This document shows, one piece after another, positions 34,641-44,193 of a stretch of DNA of 64,000 bases (position 1 is the first letter of the stretch; each line of letters opens with the position of its first letter). The stretch comes from Macrocystis pyrifera. Its lineage: Eukaryota; Sar; Phaeophyceae; Laminariales; Laminariaceae. Under the pieces are notes generated by a model. It saw nothing but the letters and a program-made list of their open reading frames with translations, was not told the DNA's origin and searched no databases. The stretch is taken from positions 10,041,691 to 10,105,690 of the forward strand of contig JASSKH010000006.1 of assembly GCA_031763025.1 (NCBI GenBank), read 5' to 3'. Made by a program: the position numbers and the translations under genes.

Positions 34641-35568
34641 ACTTGGGTACGTTGCGGGACGTTGTGGCGAAACCACAACCTTAGCACGTTGCGGCGACAG
34701 GAAAAACGTATACCGCAACGCTCGCGTAACGTAACACATGCACCTCGATTGTGCGACGTCCTGTCGTGAACTTTAGTTCCATGTATGTGTCGGTGTCATT
34801 AGGTTTGTGGATGTTCTTGCAACGATTGTTTGAGTTTTTTTCCCAACGCGTCATCACGACACATTTTTCGATTGATTGTATACTGTTGTTTGTATGTATG
34901 TTGTTGTTATATGTACGATATATTGACGAAATAGAACACGGAATGTACGAAGGACATTCGGGGCTTGTGGAGGGGTACTGAATCGTTAGCATGTGTTCGA
35001 GAAGAAGGGATGGGGAAGAGGGGCATGAAGTTGACAATGGGTGCAGCTAAACTGCGAATTGCCGTCTACCAGGTATGTATCTACAATAATGATGTTTGCA
35101 TCGTACAAGAGGTGAGCTTTGAGTCGATCGCATTTTTTTATCAAATATTTGCAGTGTTATTTTCGGCAACTTTATTACAGAATAGACGCAGAATTCGTTT
35201 AAAAAAGCACGAAAAATAGTACAAAACATTCTTCTTCCCCGAACGTGTGCCGGATTGTTGAATGTACGCGTCACAATGCACTCAGGTTCGGAAACGTACC
35301 AGGTCAAGGTGCTTGTGTTTTTTGTTATACGGCTGACAGCACAACAAAAATCGAAATCGAATCGAGAAACAAACCACAAAATGAAAAACGACAAAACAAA
35401 GCGAAATAATGAAATCCGGACAAAAAAAAAACTCGAAAGAATACCAAAATTGATGGGGAAAAAATGATACCAGTATGATATGTACAAGAAAAAAAGTATA
35501 ATTAAATTGGAGAAGACGACATAGTGCAGTGCATACGCCCACAACAACACCAACTCACGACTTGTTGT
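34641..35568. other. No recognisable gene
   Basis: AT-rich interval with short frames, an A-rich stretch (35340-35465) and a possible donor CCAG|GTATGT near 35070. No motif was recognised. Confidence 0.35.
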
Positions 35569-35974
35569 ATGGTCAAGAATGTGATGTTTGTTCCTGTAAT
35601 CCAGGTATGTATACGTTTTCTGGTCTCCCCCGCCTCCCCTCTCCCCAAACGTGATGGTGCTGATGTCTTGTCAGGCGAGCCGAAGGCGGAGCACAGCAAT
35701 TGGCGGGTACCTGGGCTCGAGCTTTGGGCGGGGAAGCATTATAATGGAGGCTGGTGCTGGTGCTGGTGCTGGTGCTTCGGCGGCGGCGGCGGCTGCGGCC
35801 GGCAGAGTGGGGTTGAGCAAAACGACAAAGGCAGTTCGGTCTTTCGCAAGGATGGTGAGAGGGAGGCTTGGAGTTGCGGTGGGGGTCGGAGTGGTGGTGG
35901 TGGTCGTGGCTGTGGTTCTCTGTAGTCGCACGTCGGGGGTCGTCCTAAAACCGGGCACCACTGTCTCAAAGTAG
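35569..35974 (+). CDS. Possible two-exon gene for a small single-pass membrane protein
   Basis: The ATG at 35569 opens 12 codons ending at CCAG|GTATGT (35604/35605). A 70-bp candidate intron with a strong pyrimidine stretch ends at TTGTCAG (35674). Exon 2 (35675-35974) continues in phase 0 to TAG, for 111 residues in all. The product has a basic lead (ASRRRSTAIGGYLG), a Gly/Ala-rich segment (AGAGAGASAAAAAAAG), a basic stretch (KTTKAVRSFARMVRGR), then a hydrophobic helix LGVAVGVGVVVVVVAVVLC and a short tail. The helix fits a transmembrane segment. I do not recognise the family. Exon 2 can also be read with an upstream ATG (35651) as a 107-residue frame without splicing. Low complexity means it could be chance. 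Confidence 0.3.
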
Positions 35975-36929
35975 CAATGTTTACCAGGTTTAAACCGTCC
36001 TTACATTTAGGAACAGTGCGGTACAGCAGTAGTAGAGGAGTCACGAGCGTTTGCCCATTTGTTTTCGGAAAAGAAGAAAACAAGCACGCGTTTGGGTCCT
36101 GCCTCTGCCAGTCCGTACACGGAGTGCTCTGACTGGTGCTATCGGTATCTGTTCACAGTAGCCCGGCAGCATGCCTTTTGTGCGTGCTTCTTGACCGCTC
36201 TGCACTATGGGGTCACCAACCTTGAAGCATCAGGCAGCGCAAAATAAGAGGCCAGTGTGTTTAGATTGAAAACGTGCACGACACAGACGTGTGTGTTCCA
36301 CACAGGGCAGGGGTGTAACGCTAGTTTCGCTCCCCTCGTTTGAGAAGAACTCTACGTACTCCTCACGAAATGATCGACGCTGAGAAAAATAAGCAAGCTA
36401 AGACCAGTCCGATAGGTAGGGTTCTCTATCTGTTTATACCGTTTGTAAGATACTAGTCCGATCCGAATGCATTGGGTACAGCTACAGCAGAAGTTCCTCC
36501 CGAGGGTTTCCGTACGGGTGAGACATTGTTTTGGTTTAAAAAGTGCAACTCCTACATCTCAACCATAGTGCGGCCCCACAGTTAGTTAGTTTGTTACCCC
36601 CGGCAGAAACAGCAGTCCGCGTCTATCGAATCGTGCTTCGCGAATCACGCCCTATCGATCTGTCTTGGTTGGACAGATGGTCCTTGCTCTGGAGAACCAC
36701 GCTTACTCCATGCTACTGGACGAGATGATTGAAAGGTGACAAACTACGAACCACGGTTTTTGGTTATGCCTTAGGAGGGGGAGAGGGGTTGGCTGAAAGG
36801 GTGATGTGAGGAGAGTTACGCGTGGCGGATGGAATGAGGGGGGCACATACTCGTGTCATGCATGGCCGTAGTTGTGTCGCCATAAACCATCCATGCCGGG
36901 ACGGAGCACGTCGGGTTTTAACAGGCCCG
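35975..36929. other. No recognisable gene
   Basis: Short frames without motifs. Near 36855-36920 lies a short dispersed repeat matching 12246-12310 (TCATGCATGGC, then ATGCCGGGACGGAGCACG). Confidence 0.4.
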
Positions 36930-37780
36930 GAACGAAAGTAGGAAGGAGATGGCAGACAGGGTAGAAAGGTAACGGGCAGACTAGGAAATAGAATTTGTCT
37001 ATACTACTCGTACCACCAACTGGCGCAGCTGGTGTGACCGTGGTCTTCCTTTGTCTTTCTTTTTCAAAGAATTTCTTGCGTTGATCTTCTATGATTCTCA
37101 TTTTCTTTCTTTCTCTTCCTTGCTTCGATTGATGAGCCTTACTGATGGAGTCGTTTGGCGTGGGTAGATGACGAGCCTGCTTTGCCTGTTTCGTATTGTC
37201 TGACGCCGAGAGGCCGGGCATAGTTGACGAATGCTGGACGGAGGCGGCACACAGGGTAGCAAGGTACCAGGCGAACCAGCAGGCAAAACCTGGCTATGCT
37301 ACTCGTACCACAAGCTGCTGCCGCTACCTGGAGGATGCTTTGTGCTTTGGTTTGCCTGTTATTTCCCCTTGGTTCTTCGTCTTACTCTGTTTACAAGTAG
37401 TGGTGTTTTTTTTCTTTTTCCTTTTATATCCAGCTCGTTCTTTTCAAGTGTCTGCCACATCCCCTGCGGGGGGGGCAAGACAGTTTGTTTCTTATATATT
37501 TTTTTTCTTCTTGTTTCTTTTTCTCTTTCGATTCGTGTTTGTTTTTGATTTTTTTTTTTTTTTTGTTTCGTTTCGTTTCTCTCTATCATGGAATGTGTAT
37601 GTCGTGCCTGTCGCATCCAGTATGATGACAGGGCATTGCATTACCCACTGTGCTTACTGCATATGTGGCAACGTAGTATCTCTGTGGCGTAGCGTTGTGA
37701 CCACATATCTTGTATCTCTTCTAGGTTTGAAGAGTCGGCACGGAAACTGGTTGTGCTGGATGACGACGGGTAGAAAGAAC
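36930..37780 (-). repeat. Dispersed repeat family R, inverted copy
   Basis: It matches 58600-59420 in reverse orientation: GACAGGCACGACATAC, CCGCAGGGGAT, AGACTCTTGAAAAG, the purine-rich AAGAAACAAAACGAAA stretch (T-rich here at 37400-37580), TGGTACCTTGCTACCCTGTC and GACGCCGAGAGGCCGGGCAT are shared. Non-coding; open frames in it reflect the pyrimidine-rich strand. Confidence 0.75.
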
Positions 37781-38072
37781 GGTATAATGTGAAGAACACA
37801 CACATATCATAGTAGCAGTATTACATATAGCAGTCATGCCCCAATCCCTGGTACCGCGTGGTTATTTGACCTCTCTGAGGTTATCTGTATATTGTTTGAG
37901 CGTTTGGTCAGCAGTAGTAGTACTTAGTATTAATAGTAGTATAGTTCGTAGTCGTAGTAGTAGTAGTAGTAGTATTAATAGTACTGCAGTAGTATATAGT
38001 GTACCAGGCAGTATTTTGTAGAGTGCATGCTACTTCTACCTCTACTGCATCTGCGTAGTAATTGTAGTGGTG
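37781..38072. repeat. TAG/CTA trinucleotide-rich spacer
   Basis: Runs of GTAGTAGTAGTAGTAGTA at 37910-37990 within otherwise unremarkable AT-rich DNA. No gene seen. Confidence 0.7.
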
Positions 38073-38293
38073 TACAAGGCTGTCCTTCGGAGTGGGTATT
38101 CCGTCGTTTCGTGTACATATAACTGCAATTAATTGGCGACATAGCCCAAAGCCAACCAAACTAAATGTATTTGTGTAAGAAACGGTGAAGGATGTAATAA
38201 TCGCGTTTATTTAGGATTGTAAAGTGAAACGTATGATCGGGTGACGCAAGAGTAAGAATGACATTCGTCTAATAATAAGAATAACATCTTTCA

Positions 38294-38790
38294 TCAGTGT
38301 GGGGAGAGAGTGGAGTAGTGCTTGGCATGTGGATGATATACAACATACAGGCTGTTGTTTAAAGGAAGGTTTGGGACAGGAGGGAAAGCAGCAGTGCCGG
38401 CAACGACAACGGTTATGGAAATGTTGTATAGTTGCTGGGCGGCCGCGATTTCGATGTAGCCAGCATAGGAGTTTGGATGAGACATGATATGTATAAATAG
38501 TCTTCCAGGATGCTGTAGTAACGAGGCGGGAGGCCCAGAATGTGGATATGTTCGCTGTTGAATCCGTTGGATATGTGTAGGAAGAAATAATCGTGATTTT
38601 GGGAATGTGGGAAACAATTTGTTTCCTTTCGTTCGTCCTGGATGGCGACAATCTGCTTGGCGTACTGCTTCGGAATTCCGCGAAGCCCTGGAGCAGGCGA
38701 AATGGAAGGGAGTATTTTTGCGCTTGATGATGATGTCTCCGTCTTTGATGGTGGAGTCCGTCAGGCGGCAGTTGTAGCACTTGCCACGGA
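38294..38790 (-). pseudogene. OTU-like protease exon, copy 3 (retains the HY end, frameshifted inside)
   Basis: The Cys/His-rich and OTU-like segments are present. Downstream of IHIMSHPNSYAGYIEIAAAQ the frame runs without a stop through ITVVVAGTAAFPPVPNLPLN to SLYVVYHPHAKHYSTLSPH and a stop at 38294. Where copies 1 and 2 have TGA, this copy has TTA, so the whole C-terminal part with the HY residues is readable. It carries a 2-base insertion (ATATGTATAAATAG versus ATATGTAAATAG) just before IHIMSHP and another single-base change earlier, so the exon as a whole is broken. The three copies therefore have different lesions. Confidence 0.58.
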
Positions 38791-38850
38791 CCTGGTCGAA
38801 GTAAACATATAGGGTGCGCGGGGCGGGAGTGGCGTGCAGGGAATGGCGGG

Positions 38851-38853
<3 letters not shown>

Positions 38854-38881
<28 letters not shown>
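38854..38881. repeat. 28-bp poly-G run at the exon boundary (copy 3)
   Basis: A pure G run at the position equivalent to 19257-19277 (21 G) in copy 1 and 29939-29953 (15 G) in copy 2. On the minus strand it is the pyrimidine tract before the OTU-like exon. It is also a G-quadruplex-capable sequence. Its length varies between copies. Confidence 0.85.
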
Positions 38882-38884
<3 letters not shown>

Positions 38885-39272
38885 AGTTCATTATTTGTAC
38901 TACTCTACAGCGGCACAACAGCAGTACGTAATCGCTTGCTATACGACGGCAGCAGCAACAGCAACAGAAGCAGCAAGTACGTAATTTCATTGACGATACA
39001 GAATATGTACACACACAAGTGTAGTACAGTACACACACAAATCACGTCCAGCATGATGATGTACGGCAACAGCGCAGCAGCACCACAAAAAAAAACATTG
39101 ACGATACAGAAATATGTACACACGCACAAGTTTAAGTGTAATAATAGACACACAAATCATGTCCAGCATGATGTACGGCAGGCAACAACGCAGCAGCGAC
39201 ACAAAACGACCAGGAAACACAATTATCCGAGTACATACAAACATTCAGTGAAATTGCGGCAGCACTAAAAGC

Positions 39273-39308
<36 letters not shown>

Positions 39309-40274
39309 GCAACGGATCGCCACAGCGTTGGCAGCAGCAGCATAGCAACGATATGAAAAGAAGGGAGAAAAAAAGTATGTACCCCGAGGCCGTCCGAAAT
39401 GTATTTTTGGTACCTCACTATAGACCCACCTCCGCATGCTGTGGTACGGCAACAACGCAGCAGCAGCATAGCAACAATTCGAAATACGAGAAAAGTAGTA
39501 CGTACGCAAAATGCAGGAGCAAAGCGACCAAAATATATATTTTTTTACGTACCAAAAAAACCATTTGGGTCCAAAAATGGCCAATAAAAACAATAATCCG
39601 CGTTGGCAGCAGCGGCATAGCAACGATATGAAAATAATGAAGAAAAAAAGTATGTACCCTTGTATGCCGCAATCGCAAAACCTACGGAATTGACAATCCG
39701 AAAATATGTACGCTTCCAGCATGATGCACGGCAACAACGCAGCAGCACTACATACAGCAGCAGCAAGTGCACAGGAGCAGCAGGTGCACAGCACGGCAAC
39801 AACGCAGCAGCACTACAGCAGCAGCGAGTGCACAGGAGAAGCAGGTGCACAGCAGCAGCAGCACTCATGGCGTGGCGCTGACAGCAGCAGCAGCAGCAGC
39901 GGCAGCCGAAAACGAGCAAAATGAGCATGTGGGGTCACCCAAACATGTACACACAGAAATCGTGTGCATGCACCGAAAATGCACCACAGTAGCAGCAGCA
40001 CTCATATCGTTCGGTGCAGCGGTGACGGCGACAGCTGAATCCTCCGTTCCTTCGTTCACGTCCCGCAAACAGTTGTGCATGTGCGCGTTCGCGTGCACTG
40101 TGTGTAGAGAGGAGCCGACGCAACGCACGAAGGGGAAAGAACGAGCATGGATGAGTAAAAAAAACAAAAAACGCTTTGACGTAAGTTTGTATGCAAAAAG
40201 GCAATTGAAAACCCCCAAAAAACGTACTGGCAACATACAGCATGCACAATAGACATAAGACACTCACCACTGTC

Positions 40275-40635
40275 AGCAGTCTCGAGGGAGTACGAGACAG
40301 TCCCTTCCTTGATCGGGGAGCACAGAACTCGCAGTGGGTTGCCCTGTCAGGATGATCCCGCCACCACGCACGTGAGATCCTTGCAGGTGGCGAAGGCCAC
40401 GTTTTTGCCACCAGGCGCGGAGTTCTTGACCAAGTGCTGGTCCGTGCACTGGTCGCAAACAACAGCCGGCACCAGGTCGGTCTTTGTCGTTGCCGCTCTC
40501 TTGCCAGAGGGCGAGGACCACGCGCCTCTCGACGAGGGGGAGGTGAGCTTAGGGGGCCTGGAGAAGGGAGAGGCGGGGGTTGCAGCACCAACAGGTTCGC
40601 CACCGACAGCAGGAGCTTGGCCGCCGACAGCTGCA
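40275..40635 (-). pseudogene. Cys/His-rich zinc-binding-type exon, copy 3
   Basis: Here the frame around the first finger is intact: KTDLVPAVVCDQCTDQHLVK runs straight into NSAPGGKNVAFATCKDLTC, showing the ancestral reading that the 8-base expansion breaks in copies 1 and 2. Further on, a base is lost after the second Cys pair (TGCGTGG versus TGCGATGG) and another near CTCCCCGATC, so the C-terminal CEFC part is out of frame. The donor region has changed to ACAGTGGTGAGT, keeping a GTGAGT three bases on. Confidence 0.5.
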
Positions 40636-40908
40636 CCTACCTATCTATGCCGTTCGTCGAAGGCGGGACGCCTCTTTTAGGCGCCGTGCGAAGAGCTGTC
40701 TATTATTGTTTGGCAGTTTGCGGAAGAAGAAAGAAGAAAGGTTGTTTGGCTGTTCGGCTGTTTCAAAGAAGGAAGAAAGGTTGTTTGGCTGTTCGGCTGT
40801 TTCAAAGAAGAAGGGCTGTTTGCGAAGAGCTGCCTATCAGTCGGTATGTCTGCCAAGAGCTAGCAAGTGACAACGACCTCAAAAATCGTAATTATAGTTG
40901 TATTTATA

Positions 40909-41157
40909 GTGACGGCATATACAGTAGTCAACCCATGGTGCCGCGTGCATGTAGTAGTGTAGTATCCACCACAGAAGGAGTAGTACTCAGTTCCTGCCGA
41001 CTACTACATACACTTAATACTCTTTCTTTCGAGCAACACGCTAACCCATGGCTCCCGAACAGCTACACGGGTGTTACCTATGACTCCTTCATCGCCTTGC
41101 GACGCCCCCGGGATTTCACGTTACCCACATCCCGAAGGGGAACTTGTGTATATATAC
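40909..41157. other. No recognisable gene
   Basis: Short spacer between copy 3 and the segmental duplication; nothing recognised. Confidence 0.5.
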
Positions 41158-42985
41158 GATATTGTTGGTCCTGTGCGCTCAGCGCTCCTCAGCGTTTCTT
41201 TCACGTAGTTTTTTGCGTTGTTCGTTCTAACGCAAGATGAGGTTCACCTCACAGGACGAAACTGCCTCAACGTGATCCCCGAACCCGACCGTATCAGGGG
41301 CGGCCTCGAGCGTGCTTGCGCCGTGCCCTGGCTGCCGGCTGGCCGGGTGTGAATACGTAGGCTGTGAGTGGGACCAATTGAGTGGTCGACGCTTGATTTA
41401 TGACAGTCTCGTGGCCAAATAATTTGGTTGCCGGCCTACCTTTGCCCCGTCAGCCTTACTCTTGGTCCGTCAAACTCTCTTCCAAAATATTATGGTTTTT
41501 ATCATTAGGATTTCCTTGACAGCTGTGGCCGGGTGTGCTGTGCTCGTTTCTTGCGGAAACTTTTTATATCAAAACATCAGCTGTGAGCGGGACGAGTTGA
41601 GCGGTCGATACTTGATTTATCAGTCTCGTGGCCAAAGATTTTTGTTGACGGCCTACCTTTGCCCCGTCACGCCTACCTTTGACCCGCGAAACGCTCTCTT
41701 GGCAAACGATAGTTTTGAGCATTGGGACGTCCCTGACGGCTGCATGTCAAGGGGCAAATGCGTCGTCAACCGACATCTATGCTCGCTCGTGACGGTAAAA
41801 TATTCTGTTTTCGATGCCAGCACCCAGATTGGGCCTGTTCTCCTTAGGCCGAAACGGGAGAGGCCGAATTCTCCGCGGCTTTCGACAGCTTATGACGGCA
41901 AGGGTGTCGTTAGTATGGGCTGGGGTGGCGGGTCTAATGCTCTGCCGTTGCTTGTGTGTTGATGGTTGGGCATTCCAGAAACGTGTGTCGATTCGGGCTG
42001 TTTTAGCTGTGAAAGCACGAGTTTGGTGCAAAGATGTTGAGGTTCCAAGGCTTGTGTATGGTCTGGAAACGAGCGTCACGAGCCTCTTCGGCTGCTGTGC
42101 ACGCCGCCCGACCAGACTCTGTGAGGCAAAGAAGACGAGGTCTTTGGTTTCGACCGAATCGGATGAGTCTACGCCGCGGGAGGAGTGGTACAGTGGATGA
42201 GGTACAAACGGTGTCTACGATATCGGTTTTGGTTTACACGCAGCAGGCAGCAGCAATGAATAGCAGTGATTGCCATCGATGTAAATGACGGTAGTCATTC
42301 CCATTAGTGACCAGCAATGACAATGACGAGTGCTCGGTATTGCCATTGAGCACCAGTATCATATGAGGCGTGGAGTTTCGGTTGTATTGTGTATGCTTTT
42401 TGTTATCGTGTAACCGCCAAGCAAAAAGGTCATGAACATGTACCGGTCACGACGAGGTACGACGACGACGTCGTGCTGTCGTGCTTCTTCCTCCTCGTGC
42501 GCCACCGGGCTCCCCTGCTCCGACTGTGGCGCCAGGGGCAGCCTCGGGCCTGAATGATGTGTTGCTACTGCTGCTGCTGCGGCGGCGGCAGTTGCTCATC
42601 CGCTGCTCTGGTGGTGCTGCTACTATGTATGTGCGGCTACTGTCCTGTTCTGCTGCTGCGGCTCCTGCTGCTGCCATCCCTGGAGAGTGTTTTTTGCTGC
42701 TACCCCCCGTGAGCATGATAAATATGCAAGTCAGCGCCTCTCGGTGATGTGTCTCCGCATTAAAGCTGAATTGCGGACTCATCTGCTTCGGGAGCTGTAC
42801 GAGTACCGTCTCGCAATTGACATTGTTTTGGTGTCTCGGCGGAGGTCTCGTGCCAGCGTAGCACTCTTATGTGTACCTGTGCGCTAAGTAGTATGCTGCC
42901 GATGTTTTCTGCTGTGAGCTTGCTGCACCAAAGTAATCGCCGGCGCTTCGTACTGTCGATTAAAATCGATCGACTGCTGCCCAAC
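41158..42985 (+). repeat. Segmental duplication, copy A (pairs with 57266-60290)
   Basis: It shares with 57266 onward the start GATATTGTTGG(T/C)CCTGTG, GATGAGGTTCACCTCAC and CTGGCTGCCGGCTGGCCGGG, and an internal ~230-bp tandem (CGATACTTGATTTAT..., TCGTGGCCAAAGA...). At 42439/59652 it shares GAACATGTACCGGT and GACGACGACGTCGTGCTGTC. Reading frames (for example 41462-41962, 166 codons) are Cys-rich in part (CERDELSGRYLIYQ) but are interrupted in the sister copy, so no gene is called. Copy B has an extra ~1.1 kb inserted at 58416-59510. Confidence 0.75.
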
Positions 42986-42989
42986 TATT

Positions 42990-43156
42990 ATTACGGGGGA
43001 CCATAGTTAACAGGACGTACGGTACACACAAAAACCTATATATTTACCTATTTTTACTGACAATATTTGGTCCTGTTTACTATGGGCCCCCGTAATAGTA
43101 AAAATATATAGGTTTTGTGTGTACTGTACGTCCTCTTTACTATGGCCATCCGCAAT
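42990..43156. mobile_element. MITE copy 2 (42990-43096) with an inverted half copy fused (43097-43156)
   Basis: It starts ATTACGGGGGACCATAGTTA and ends CTATGGGCCCCCGTAAT, 107 bp as in copy 1. Immediately after, GTAAAAATATATAGGTTTTG, GTGTGTACTGTACGTCCT and TTTACTATGGCCATCCG form a second, inverted half of the same family, so the pair could fold into a long hairpin. Confidence 0.8.
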
Positions 43157-43465
43157 AATAATTGTTTTATATCTATCTGCATACGGAATATGCAGTACGG
43201 CAGCCGAGTGTCTCGTACGTACGAGCTGGGCCAGCAGAAAAATGGATACACCATCCGAAGGCCTCGAAGCGCAGAGTGTGGAAGCTCGGAATTCCATAGC
43301 TGTGACGACACGTACGTACCTGGACATACCCGATATCATGGATAATTGCGTTGTACCCTGGCAATGTAGACAGAGGCTGTGTCCTCGGTGTTACCCGAGA
43401 TATGACACCGGGTTAGCGATGGCCCGGGGAGTAAGATACTCCCGTGCTGTAGAGAGAAGAAGACG
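43157..43465. other. Flank of the copia element; no gene
   Basis: No motif recognised. The last six bases before the LTR (AAGACG) also precede the other LTR inside the element, so the repeat may be 350 bp rather than 343 bp. Confidence 0.5.
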
Positions 43466-43808
43466 TGATAACACGTAAACACTGGCGCTTAGGTGGCCAA
43501 CACACACAGATGTACTCCACAGAGAATGCAAGAGTCCAGACGACGGCAGCTTCCAGAGATGGATAGGCAGCTAGGATACCATCACGATCCGGATAAAGGT
43601 CACATCAGAGAGTGAGATACTCGGTCCTACGAGCAGAGACGATACGGCTGCGATACTCAGTCCTACGAGCAGGGACGATACGGCTGCTATTCCTCCGCAT
43701 AATATACGTTACAAGCCGAAACGGTACATAGACTATGATCTACGACACAAGAGCGGTGCTACTTGAACATTGACACAAACATGGTCATGTGCTAACATTT
43801 CCATAACA
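43466..43808 (-). repeat. 3' LTR of the copia element
   Basis: 343 bp, reading TGTTATGGAAATGTTAGCAC ... ACGTGTTATCA on the minus strand. It is adjacent to the polypurine tract, which marks it as the 3' LTR in element orientation. Confidence 0.9.
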
Positions 43809-44193
43809 CTCCCCCTCAATGTGAAATTCGATGATAAAACCAAGAAAAAAACAATTTCAGTCAGTGATAAAATAGAAAACAGTCAAGAAACCATTTCCTG
43901 CAATATAGTAGTTCGATGCGTTTACTAGTACAATTTTAACAATGCTTTGTGCCTTACGTGCATACATTTATGTGCTTGCAAAAGTACTGCTATCGTTCCT
44001 GCACAAACCAAATTTACCATAACCTTCAATCCTACATGTCTCGTTCAACCAGTAATGGTTCGAGACGAATGTTGACCATTGAAATAGCAAGCTGATTTCC
44101 ACAAAAAACAGGTTCACAAAACAAACACACAAACACAAACACAGTGTTAATGACACAAACAAATAACATAAGATGTTGACGACGATACTGACG

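Larger units (their letters stand above)
38073..40908 (-). mobile_element. OTU/zinc-finger element, copy 3 (2.84 kb)
   Basis: It starts TACAAGGCTGTCCTTCGG and ends CGTAATTATAGTTGTATTTAT, as in copies 1 and 2. The 5'-proximal zinc exon region, CTG-rich block and OTU-like exon are present in the same order, but the tandem block is about half as long and the hairpin block is shortened. Flanking sequence differs from both other copies. Confidence 0.75.

Noticed and set aside
41462..41962. 166-codon ORF in segmental duplication copy A
   Set aside because: The sister copy at 57.6-58.1 kb is interrupted in this frame and the ORF spans an internal tandem duplication; no known domain.
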